A DNA stretch of 9,280 nt from Chryseobacterium gleum (GCA_945877045.1 CAMCQW010000061.1:1-9280); one strand, 5' to 3'; shown: positions 1 to 6,089, counted from the first letter of the stretch. Notes: generated by a model not told the origin, from the sequence alone. Numbers and translations are program-made.

Positions 1-932
1 CAATAGGTGGAATTATCCATCCTACTAAATGATTGAATTGAAGAAATTCCTCCCCTCAACTTCACAATATCACGAAAACCAAACTGAATTCCCATATGAG
101 GATCAATTGAAAAAGGCGCGCCACTAATTAAGGTATTTCTTTTGCCATCAGTGGTAAGGTCTAAATCAATCTCCGCGGCTAAGTTGAGGCCTTTTTTACC
201 CAAATCAAATTGGCATGCAGAAGCCATAATTATTCTAGGAAGTGTTAATTCTAGGCCGTTACTAGGGATTTCGTTTCCAGTGGCCAAGAAAACCTGTTGC
301 ATTTCTGGATCTAAATTAAACACCCAAGCATTAAACGTTGATGTCATATCGCGCGCAACAACACCAAAACGCCACGTTTTATTAACTTGGTATTTCCATC
401 CGGCGTCTAGTCCAAATCCCCAAGCCTTTGCGAAATCGCCCACTTTTCGATAAACTACTTTTACTGTCCCACCAACACTCATTCCCTCTACCTTGAGCTT
501 GGAGGCATAGGTCCCCAGGAAAGCATAGTCACCAGCAGTAAACGTGGTAATATTGTCGTAATTAATAACACCATTATTGTCTATTAATTGAGTCGTGTTT
601 GGAATATCATCTACGCCAAAACGAATAAAAGAAAGTCCCACAGCGCTTCTATCATTTATAGCATGCGCTAATCCGACATAATCATACTTAGCAATGCCAG
701 CAAAAAACTCAGAGTGCATAGCACTAACCTCCAACCAGCTTTTTACCCCCACCAAACCCGCAGGATTCCAATAAGCAGCGCTTACACCATCAGCCGAAGC
801 AACAACTGCATTTCCCATTCCGTATGCATCTGCACCAACACCTATCGCCAAGAACTCATTTGAATATTTTTGAGCGAAAACCGCAGGAAATGCGGAAAGA
901 AAAAGTAAAAAAGAACATGCTAAACCTCTCAT
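1..932 (-). CDS. PorV/PorQ-family outer-membrane beta-barrel protein, C-terminus beyond window edge
   Basis: Reading the minus strand from the ATG at 932-930 gives 310 codons without a stop, leaving the window at its left edge, so the C-terminus is missing. Residues 1-20 form a signal peptide (Arg2, a hydrophobic core, then a likely cut at FA|QK). After it come GADAYGMGNA (33-42), ADGVSAAYWNPAGL (47-60) and FGVDDIPNT (105-113). The glycine-rich stretch followed by a YWNPAGL motif is typical of the PorV/PorQ/UPF0164 relatives of FadL-type barrels in Bacteroidota. The rest alternates polar and hydrophobic residues, as expected of beta strands. PorV and PorQ act in type IX secretion, but the family is larger and includes members without a proven secretion role, so I infer outer-membrane location only. 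It is transcribed divergently from pssA. I saw no other T9SS gene nearby. Confidence 0.78.
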   Translation of the reverse strand, partial: MRGLACSFLLFLSAFPAVFAQKYSNEFLAIGVGADAYGMGNAVVASADGVSAAYWNPAGLVGVKSWLEVSAMHSEFFAGIAKYDYVGLAHAINDRSAVGLSFIRFGVDDIPNTTQLIDNNGVINYDNITTFTAGDYAFLGTYASKLKVEGMSVGGTVKVVYRKVGDFAKAWGFGLDAGWKYQVNKTWRFGVVARDMTSTFNAWVFNLDPEMQQVFLATGNEIPSNGLELTLPRIIMASACQFDLGKKGLNLAAEIDLDLTTDGKRNTLISGAPFSIDPHMGIQFGFRDIVKLRGGISSIQSFSRMDNSTY

Positions 933-1071
933 TATATTAAAATTTTAGGGTTATTTAACCCCAATATTGACAAAAAATTGTGTTATTTGTATTTCAATAA
1001 ATAGTTGCTATAAAAATACTTTATTTAATTCCTATTTTAGGTGATAGTTGAAAAAAAAAATAAATAACTAA
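933..1071. other. Divergent intergenic region between the PorV-like gene and pssA
   Basis: This 139-base AT-rich gap should hold promoters for both directions, but neither strand has a full TAnnTTTG element. On the plus strand TTTG at 986-989 is followed 19 bases later by TATAAAAA (1009-1016), only a partial match. On the minus strand CAAAAAAT (971-978) is a near miss. A perfect inverted repeat, GGGTTATTTAACCC, lies at 948-961 in the leader of the minus-strand gene. It could be an operator or a short hairpin; nothing in the sequence decides. The run of A residues just before pssA (1051-1060) is its only candidate ribosome-attracting element. Confidence 0.5.
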
Positions 1072-1902
1072 ATGTTTACTTTTCCGAACCTGCTTACTGG
1101 TATGAATTTGCTTTGCGGAATAGCCTCCATTTTAGCAACCTTAGCAGGAAGAATTGACATTTCCCCTTTATTTTTATTCGCTGCAATGGGATTTGATTTT
1201 CTAGATGGTTTTTTGGCAAGAAAACTCAACAAAAGTGGACTTCTTGGAAAGCAATTGGATTCATTAGCCGACATGATTTCATTTGGATTAGCACCAGGAA
1301 TAATCGTAATGGTGATGATAATTGTTGGTGTTCATGATGGCACTATTGCGCCACATGACTACAACTATCAGGCAACTTCCTACACATGGTTTCAAATCCA
1401 AGCTTGGATGCAAGCTATTTTTTATAATGTACCCAATCATTTTGACGCTTCGATTAAGTACCTGCCTTTTTTAGCCTTTATTATTCCCGTTTTATCATTG
1501 TTTAGATTGGCAAAATTTAATGTAGATAAAAATCAAAGTGATCGATTTATTGGGGTGCCTACACCGCTTAACACAATTTTTGTTCTATTTTTTCCACTAT
1601 ATTTTTGTTATCACTTTTCAACTTGGAACAGTCAGCATTCACTCATGTTATTGGTCTTTGATTGCTATTCAATCGCGTGCATAACAGGCCTGTTTTCGAT
1701 GCTATTAATCGCAAATATGCCGCTAATCGCCTTGAAATTTTCAAACTTTTCTTGGACCGATAATAAATTTCGTTATTTATTACTTCTATTATCATTAATA
1801 AGTTTTATTGTTTTTTTCCTTTGGGCAATCCCAATAATTGTAATTTTGTATTTATTGCTATCTTTAATTGAAAATCGTCAAAACAAAACAAATGAAATTT
1901 AA
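1072..1902 (+). CDS. pssA: CDP-diacylglycerol--serine O-phosphatidyltransferase (phosphatidylserine synthase)
   Basis: This membrane enzyme transfers phosphatidate from CDP-diacylglycerol to serine, giving phosphatidylserine, the precursor of phosphatidylethanolamine. The complete CDP-alcohol phosphotransferase signature is visible: Asp42, Asp45-Gly46, Ala49-Arg50, Gly59, Asp63 and Asp67, with the expected spacing D-x2-DG-x2-AR-x8-G-x3-D-x3-D. The conserved segment RLAKFN (145-150) followed by GVPTP (161-165) supports phosphatidylserine synthase over other family members. Hydrophobic segments at about 5-25, 30-45, 70-87, 130-148, 166-183, 190-217 and 233-266 make it polytopic. The hydrophilic stretch at about 88-128 is longer than I expect for the family. 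The ATG at 1072 is the first possible start, since the preceding codon is a stop. There is no Shine-Dalgarno sequence. Its 3' end overlaps purS by 11 bases. Confidence 0.94.
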   Translation: MFTFPNLLTGMNLLCGIASILATLAGRIDISPLFLFAAMGFDFLDGFLARKLNKSGLLGKQLDSLADMISFGLAPGIIVMVMIIVGVHDGTIAPHDYNYQATSYTWFQIQAWMQAIFYNVPNHFDASIKYLPFLAFIIPVLSLFRLAKFNVDKNQSDRFIGVPTPLNTIFVLFFPLYFCYHFSTWNSQHSLMLLVFDCYSIACITGLFSMLLIANMPLIALKFSNFSWTDNKFRYLLLLLSLISFIVFFLWAIPIIVILYLLLSLIENRQNKTNEI

Positions 1903-2143
1903 AGCTGAAATCGACATAATGCCCCAAGATGCCCTGCTAGATCCACAAGGAAAAGCGGTGTCAAATACAATGCAAAACATTGGATTATCAGAAATAGAGA
2001 ATGTTCGCATTGGAAGGCATATACGTTTATTTATAAATTGTGCTGATTTAAAAACTGCCGAGGAGAAGGTGAACGATGCTTGTAAAAAGTTATTGGCAAA
2101 TCAAATTATGGAAACCTATCAATTCAGCATTGAAACTTGTTGA
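1892..2143 (+). CDS. purS: Phosphoribosylformylglycinamidine synthase subunit PurS
   Basis: PurS is the small structural subunit of the three-part FGAM synthase: it bridges PurL (synthetase) and PurQ (glutaminase) in step four of purine synthesis. The 83-residue product has the usual length and the family's landmarks: LDPQG (16-20), VRIG (38-41), KLLAN (66-70) and a C-terminal strand with a conserved Tyr (76). It aligns by eye along its whole length with the Bacillus protein. I chose the ATG at 1892 over a TTG 24 bases upstream because the family begins with a short Met-x-Phe/Tyr-Lys strand here, and the upstream codons would only add an unconserved tail inside pssA. The start lies inside the end of pssA (11-base overlap), implying translational coupling. 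purL and purQ are not in this window. Confidence 0.93.
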   Translation: MKFKAEIDIMPQDALLDPQGKAVSNTMQNIGLSEIENVRIGRHIRLFINCADLKTAEEKVNDACKKLLANQIMETYQFSIETC

Positions 2144-2182
2144 TTATACTATTGAACATAAAAACAACATAAAACTATAACT

Positions 2183-3136
2183 ATGAGCGAGGAAAACACA
2201 AAAAGTGGCAACGGATTTTATTTAATCACCATCTTTATTTTACTAGCCGCCTTGGCTTATCTTACGTATATGTGGTCAGGTAAAAGGGCCGAATTAAACA
2301 CTTGCAACAATGAGAATTTAGTGCTAAAGTCAGACATGGACGGCATGAATAAAATGATGGCTGGCTATGTAGGGAACATTTCCAATGATTTAAAAACAGA
2401 CTTCAAAAACATGTTGGATTCCTATGACAAGTTAATTGAAAAAGATCAAAGCAAAGCAGACAGTCTTAATATTCAAAAAGATAGAATAAAAAAATTATTA
2501 AATGAATTAAATACCAATAAAAACCTTACCGCTTCACAACTTTTTCAGTTAAGAAAAGAGAACGAAACTTTACGGAACATCATGAAGGGATATGTTAAGC
2601 AAATTGATGCGCTAAACACCTTAAATATTGAATTAACTTCAAAACTGGATGAAACGTCAACACAATTAAACACGACTACAACAGAGCGAGATGAGTTCAA
2701 AAAAGAAGTAGAGGAGAAGACAACTCAACTAAAAAAAGGAGCCCAACTTAATGCCTATTCGTTTCATTCGTCCGCTTTGCAATCAAAATGGAACAGCACG
2801 ATTAAAGAAACTGAAAAAGCAAAAAACACCGTTCAAATAATGTCTAGCTTTACTGTTTCGCAAAATCCCTTAGCAAGCGCTGGAAAAAAATCAGTTTATT
2901 TACAGATTACCAGCCCAGATGGCAGAATTCTTCAAGCTCGATCAAATAACACCGTCGATACCGATCAAGGAAATGTAGCCTACTCCGACAAAAAAGAGAT
3001 TGACTATCAAAATCAAGCTATCGACGTTTCTATTTACTATGATTTCAAGGCAGAAAAAGCCATAAAAGGAAATTACAAGATAAAGGTTATTTGCGATGGA
3101 ATTATTATAGGGACGGATAGTATTACCTTAAAGTAA
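2183..3136 (+). CDS. Unrecognised membrane-anchored coiled-coil protein with a C-terminal beta-rich domain
   Basis: I do not recognise a named function. The 317-residue product has a short polar N-terminus, one hydrophobic helix (about 12-31), then a long charged helical region (about 32-187) rich in Glu, Lys, Leu and Asn that should form coiled coil. From about 188 it becomes a strand-rich domain containing SVYLQITSPDGRIL (237-250) and the closing strands YKIKVICDGIIIGT (298-311). The helix is followed directly by Lys and Arg (WSGKRAEL, 31-38), so topology is uncertain: it may be an uncleaved signal anchor with the coil outside the cytoplasm, or the reverse. It sits 39 bases after purS and only 11 bases before the crotonase gene, so co-transcription with the latter is likely. 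The general plan (anchor, coil, small beta domain) suggests a structural or tethering role in the envelope; this is inference. Confidence 0.85.
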   Translation: MSEENTKSGNGFYLITIFILLAALAYLTYMWSGKRAELNTCNNENLVLKSDMDGMNKMMAGYVGNISNDLKTDFKNMLDSYDKLIEKDQSKADSLNIQKDRIKKLLNELNTNKNLTASQLFQLRKENETLRNIMKGYVKQIDALNTLNIELTSKLDETSTQLNTTTTERDEFKKEVEEKTTQLKKGAQLNAYSFHSSALQSKWNSTIKETEKAKNTVQIMSSFTVSQNPLASAGKKSVYLQITSPDGRILQARSNNTVDTDQGNVAYSDKKEIDYQNQAIDVSIYYDFKAEKAIKGNYKIKVICDGIIIGTDSITLK

Positions 3137-3147
3137 GCACTCATTCT

Positions 3148-3909
3148 ATGGAAGATAAAGGTACCGTTGAAATTTCTATAAACAATGAAATTGGAACCAT
3201 AACATTTGGACATCCACAAAGCAATTCGCTTCCGGGAGCTTTGCTACAACTACTCGCAAATACCATCACAGATTTGAGCAAAGAGGCAAGTGTAAAGGTT
3301 ATTATTTTACAATCGTTGGGAGATAAAACATTCTGTGCTGGTGCAAGCTTTGATGAACTGGTTGCCATATCAGATCTTGAAACAGGAAAAACATTCTTTT
3401 CAGGCTTTGCAAACGTTATTAATGCTTGTCGAAAATCGAGTAAGTTAATCATTGGTCGAATTCATGGGAAAGCTGTCGGTGGAGGTGTTGGCATTGCCAG
3501 TGCGGTAGATTATTGTTTTGCAACTACAAATGCCGCTATAAAGCTTTCTGAACTTGCTGTGGGTATTGGTCCTTTTGTTGTTGGACCGGCGGTTCAACGA
3601 AAAATTGGTTTGTCTGCTATGAGCGAGCTAGCCATCAATGCTACCTCTTGGAGAAGCGCTGAATGGGCCATGCAAAAAGGCTTGTACAATGAAATTTTTG
3701 AGACGACCTCAGAAATGGATAGTGCCATTCAATCGTTGGCGCATAAACTTTCCAACTCAAATCCTGCTGCAATGCAAGAGCTTAAGCAAGTATTTTGGGA
3801 AGGAACCGAAGATTGGGATACTCTTTTAGTGAGTCGTGCAAGCATAAGTGGAAAATTGGTTTTAAGTGATTTTACACGCGAAGCAATTAGCACTTTTAAA
3901 AGCCGATAA
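3148..3909 (+). CDS. Enoyl-CoA hydratase/isomerase (crotonase) family protein lacking one catalytic Glu
   Basis: Crotonase-fold enzymes bind acyl-CoA thioesters and stabilise an enolate with two backbone NH groups. Here the first oxyanion-hole segment is FCAGASFDEL (62-71) and the second is HGKAVGGGVGIA (106-117). Length (253 residues) and the C-terminal helix ending FTREAISTFKSR fit the family. The two acid-base glutamates of rat mitochondrial enoyl-CoA hydratase (Glu144 and Glu164, 20 residues apart) correspond to Gly115 and Glu135 here: the second is kept (KLSELAVGIG), the first lost. Single-glutamate members include delta3,delta2-enoyl-CoA isomerases, so an isomerase or another acyl-CoA reaction is as likely as hydration. 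The substrate cannot be read from the sequence. The gene follows the coiled-coil gene by 11 bases and closes this group; no hairpin terminator is visible behind it. Confidence 0.88.
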   Translation: MEDKGTVEISINNEIGTITFGHPQSNSLPGALLQLLANTITDLSKEASVKVIILQSLGDKTFCAGASFDELVAISDLETGKTFFSGFANVINACRKSSKLIIGRIHGKAVGGGVGIASAVDYCFATTNAAIKLSELAVGIGPFVVGPAVQRKIGLSAMSELAINATSWRSAEWAMQKGLYNEIFETTSEMDSAIQSLAHKLSNSNPAAMQELKQVFWEGTEDWDTLLVSRASISGKLVLSDFTREAISTFKSR

Positions 3910-3937
3910 AAAATTCTTTTATTTTTTATTTAATTCC

Positions 3938-3968
3938 TTTGTTAATAAAAACAATAATCCTATCTTTG
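3938..3968 (+). promoter_or_regulatory. Bacteroidota-type promoter for rplM-rpsI (and probably rpsB-tsf)
   Basis: TTTG at 3938-3941 and TATCTTTG at 3961-3968 are separated by 19 bases. This matches the -33/-7 consensus of the primary sigma factor in this phylum (TTTG or TTG, then TAnnTTTG) without a mismatch. Transcription should begin a few bases further on, around 3972-3976, leaving a leader of about 40 bases before the GTG of rplM. It lies in the 104-base gap after the crotonase gene, where a promoter for a ribosomal protein operon is expected. Confidence 0.82.
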
Positions 3969-3971
3969 CAC

Positions 3972-3990
3972 CCCTAATTTTAGGGTTTTT
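3972..3990 (+). promoter_or_regulatory. Short hairpin plus T-run in the rplM leader
   Basis: CCCTAATTTTAGGG (3972-3985) is a perfect inverted repeat (5 base pairs with a 4-base loop), followed at once by five T residues (3986-3990). It sits at or just after the predicted transcription start and before rplM, so it would form the 5' end of the mRNA. It could be a stabilising 5' stem, part of an autoregulatory leader bound by uL13 (a uL13 leader RNA class has been proposed for this phylum, from memory), or a weak attenuator. The stem is short and chance formation in AT-rich DNA is possible. Confidence 0.45.
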
Positions 3991-4013
3991 AGTGCTCATA
4001 TAAAGAATATAAC

Positions 4014-4469
4014 GTGGATACATTAAGTTATAAAACAATTTCTGGAAATGTTCAAACCGCCAATAAAAAGTGGTTTATCGTTGATGCAGAAGGACATACC
4101 GTAGGAAGACTAGCGAGTAAAGTTGCAAAAGTAATCCGAGGAAAATACAAAACTAATTATACACCTCACGCAGATTGTGGTGATAATGTTATCATTATCA
4201 ATGCAGAGAAAATAACTTTCTCAGGTGCTAAATTATCCCAAAAAGAATATGTTCGCTTTTCAGGTTACCCTGGAGGTCAACGTTTCACTTCTGCTGAAAA
4301 CATGTTAAGAGACCATCCTGAACGACTTGTTGAAAAAGCAATAAAAGGGATGTTGCCAAAAAACACCTTAGGGAGAAGATTATTTACCAACCTTAAGGTA
4401 TATGCAGGTAATACACACAAGCATGACGCACAGCAACCAGAATTGTTAAATTTAGATTCACTTAAATAA
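4014..4469 (+). CDS. rplM: 50S ribosomal protein uL13
   Basis: uL13 is an early-assembling protein of the large ribosomal subunit that binds 23S rRNA. The 151-residue product carries WFIVDAEGHTVGRLASKVA (20-38), the CGDNVIIINAEKI block (55-67) and the family signature around KGMLPKNTLGRR (111-122) ending in LKVYAG. Translation starts at a GTG: no ATG lies in frame between the upstream stop (TAG, 3990-3992) and codon 97, and the resulting N-terminus MDTLSYKT is the form usual in Bacteroidota. No Shine-Dalgarno sequence precedes it; the leader before the start is A/T-rich. It is the first gene of the ribosomal cluster and is followed by rpsI after a single base, the usual L13-S9 pair. Confidence 0.98.
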   Translation: MDTLSYKTISGNVQTANKKWFIVDAEGHTVGRLASKVAKVIRGKYKTNYTPHADCGDNVIIINAEKITFSGAKLSQKEYVRFSGYPGGQRFTSAENMLRDHPERLVEKAIKGMLPKNTLGRRLFTNLKVYAGNTHKHDAQQPELLNLDSLK

Positions 4470-4470
4470 T

Positions 4471-4857
4471 ATGGAAATTATAAACGCTCTAGGAAGAAGA
4501 AAGACGGCTGTGGCTCGTGTATATTTATCCAAAGGAAAAGGCACTATATCAATTAACAAAAAGGCTATGGCTGTGATGTTTCCAATTGATGTACTACAAG
4601 CAAAAATTAATCAGCCATTTATTTTAACGGAAACCGTTGGTAAATATGATGTTAAAGTAAACGTAATGGGTGGAGGAATTAATGGACAAGCAGAAGCTAT
4701 TCGATTAGGTATCTCTCGTGCATTAGTTGAAATCTCAGCTGATTACAAGCCGTTATTAAAAGCGGATGGTTTAATGACACGTGACCCGAGAATGGTAGAA
4801 CGTAAAAAACCAGGACAACCAAAAGCAAGAAAGAAATTCCAATTCTCGAAACGTTAA
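4471..4857 (+). CDS. rpsI: 30S ribosomal protein uS9
   Basis: uS9 binds the head of the small subunit, and its C-terminal tail reaches the P-site tRNA. The 128-residue product begins with the conserved GRRKTAVARVYL (8-19), has the signature GGGINGQAEAIRLGISRAL (67-85), and ends in the basic tail KPGQPKARKKFQFSKR; the final Ser-Lys-Arg is the tRNA-contacting end and is intact. One base separates it from the rplM stop, so the two are certainly co-transcribed and probably translationally coupled. No ribosome-binding sequence is apparent. A 97-base gap follows before rpsB. Confidence 0.98.
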   Translation: MEIINALGRRKTAVARVYLSKGKGTISINKKAMAVMFPIDVLQAKINQPFILTETVGKYDVKVNVMGGGINGQAEAIRLGISRALVEISADYKPLLKADGLMTRDPRMVERKKPGQPKARKKFQFSKR

Positions 4858-4863
4858 TCGATA

Positions 4864-4922
4864 TTGGAGGTTTAGTATCCAAACTTTTGAGTACCCATCT
4901 TTTAGATCCCTCAACTGTTGAA
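4864..4922 (+). promoter_or_regulatory. Possible structured leader of rpsB
   Basis: The gap between rpsI and rpsB can fold in more than one way. TTGGA (4864-4868) pairs with TCCAA (4878-4882); TTGAG (4887-4891) pairs with CTCAA (4910-4914) and encloses an inner stem ATCT/AGAT (4897-4900 and 4904-4907); and TCAA/TTGA (4911-4914 and 4918-4921) competes with the second stem. Mutually exclusive stems ahead of a ribosomal protein gene suggest autoregulation by uS2, which is known in Gammaproteobacteria. I found no TAnnTTTG promoter here, so rpsB probably depends on the rplM transcript or on an unrecognised promoter. All stems are short. Confidence 0.3.
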
Positions 4923-4954
4923 CTAATTAAGGAACGTAAACAAATAAATTATAT

Positions 4955-6055
4955 ATGTCTAAATTAAATTTTGAAACACTTTTAAACGCCGGAGTTCATT
5001 TCGGTCACCAAAAAAGAAAGTGGAATCCAGCAATGGCCCCTTATATCTTCGAAGAGAAGAAAGGAATACACATCATCGATTTGAACAAAACAATTGTTCA
5101 TTTAAATCAAGCATGTGCAGCCATGAAACAAATTGCACGCTCAGGTAAAAAAATCCTTTTTGTTGCAACAAAAAAACAAGCAAAAGAAATAGTTGCTGAA
5201 CGAGTTACTAAAATCAATATGCCTTACGTAACAGAAAGGTGGACAGGTGGTATGCTAACAAATTTCCAAACGACACGAAAGTCAATCAAGAAGATGACTA
5301 TGATTGACAAAATGCAATCGGATGGTACATGGGAAACATTGAACAAGCGTGAGAAATTATTCAAAACACGTCAACGTGATAAATTGGAAAAAACTTTTGG
5401 TTCAATTTCTGAAATGACACGTCAACCAGCGGCCATTTTTATCGTAGATATTTTAAAAGAACACATCGCTTTAGCTGAAGCCAAACGTTTAAACATTCCA
5501 GTTTTTGCAATGGTTGATACTAATTCAAATCCTAAGATGGTTGATTTTCCTATTCCATCGAATGATGATGCTACAAAATCAATCACGTTAATTTTAGACG
5601 AGATTTGTGATGCAGTTCGTGATGGATTAGAAGATCGAAAGAACATGAAGCCTGAAAATGAAACGGGTTCAGAAGAACTAGTTGAGGCAAAAGGCAATAC
5701 CGCTCCAAAGACAAGAAAACGATTAAATTCGATGGAGAATACAGAAGCGGCAGTTGTTGAAGAGGCTCCTGTTGCTGAAGAAGCGGCAGTTGTTGAAGAA
5801 GCGCCTGTTGCTGAAGAAGCGCCAGTTGTTGAAGAGGCTCCTGTTGCTGAAGAAGCGCCAGTTGCTGAAGAAGCGCCAGTTGCTGAAGAAGCTCCTGTTG
5901 TTGAAGAAGCGCCAGTTGTTGAAGAAACTCCTGTTGCTGAAGAAGCGCCAGTTGTTGAAGAAGCTCCTGTTGCTGAAGAAGTGCCAGTTGTTGAAGAAAC
6001 TCCTGTTGCTGAAGAAGTTCCAGTTGCTGAAGATAACAAGGAAGAAGAAGCTTAA
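4955..6055 (+). CDS. rpsB: 30S ribosomal protein uS2 with a long acidic hexapeptide-repeat tail
   Basis: uS2 sits on the back of the small subunit between head and platform and, in many bacteria, is the docking site for bS1. Residues 1 to about 228 are a normal uS2: FGHQKRKWNPAMAPYIF (16-32), the WTGGMLTNFQTTRKSI block (96-111), and the closing PVFAMVDTNSNP with IPSNDDA (182-206). A tail of about 138 residues follows, making 366 in all against roughly 230-260 for an ordinary uS2. The tail has a Lys/Asn/Glu-rich linker (229-264), then sixteen hexads of the type A-P-V-A/V-E-E (265-360), ending NKEEEA. The reading frame is open throughout and tsf follows normally, so the extension looks genuine. 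Its start has no strong Shine-Dalgarno sequence; AAGGAA lies about 20 bases upstream, too far for ordinary use. It pairs with tsf, 34 bases downstream. Confidence 0.97.
   Translation: MSKLNFETLLNAGVHFGHQKRKWNPAMAPYIFEEKKGIHIIDLNKTIVHLNQACAAMKQIARSGKKILFVATKKQAKEIVAERVTKINMPYVTERWTGGMLTNFQTTRKSIKKMTMIDKMQSDGTWETLNKREKLFKTRQRDKLEKTFGSISEMTRQPAAIFIVDILKEHIALAEAKRLNIPVFAMVDTNSNPKMVDFPIPSNDDATKSITLILDEICDAVRDGLEDRKNMKPENETGSEELVEAKGNTAPKTRKRLNSMENTEAAVVEEAPVAEEAAVVEEAPVAEEAPVVEEAPVAEEAPVAEEAPVAEEAPVVEEAPVVEETPVAEEAPVVEEAPVAEEVPVVEETPVAEEVPVAEDNKEEEA
5747..6034 (+). repeat. Coding tandem repeat, 18-bp unit, 16 copies, inside rpsB
   Basis: Sixteen consecutive 18-bp units encode the hexads of the uS2 tail. 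Two main forms alternate: form A, GCG-CCA-GTT-GTT-GAA-GAA (Ala-Pro-Val-Val-Glu-Glu), and form B, GCT-CCT-GTT-GCT-GAA-GAA (Ala-Pro-Val-Ala-Glu-Glu), giving a 36-bp higher-order period. Units 7 and 8 (5855-5890) and 16 combine the start of A with the end of B, and unit 9 (5891-5908) combines the start of B with the end of A, as unequal exchange would produce. Units 1 and 3 have Ala instead of Pro; units 11, 14, 15 and 16 start with Thr or Val. Since 18 is a multiple of three, copy-number changes keep the frame. Confidence 0.97.
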
Positions 6056-6089
6056 TCTCAAATATTTTAAACCAATAAATTTATAGACC

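Noticed and set aside
142..453. Plus-strand open frame of 103 codons opposite the PorV-like gene
   Set aside because: The minus strand here encodes a protein with a signal peptide and family motifs, so this frame is its antisense shadow.
986..1016. Possible pssA promoter, TTTG then TATAAAAA with a 19-base spacer
   Set aside because: The -7 part matches only the leading TA of TAnnTTTG and lacks the TTTG; in AT-rich DNA this is weak evidence.
1868..1891. TTG as an upstream start of purS
   Set aside because: It would add eight unconserved residues inside pssA; the ATG at 1892 gives the normal PurS N-terminus.
2147..2154. TACTATTG upstream of the coiled-coil gene as a -7 element
   Set aside because: One mismatch to TAnnTTTG and no -33 partner at an acceptable distance; read-through from pssA-purS is simpler.
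5747..6034. Tandem array as a CRISPR or non-coding satellite
   Set aside because: Units are directly abutting, have no unique spacers, are in frame with uS2 and show codon-level variation consistent with coding.
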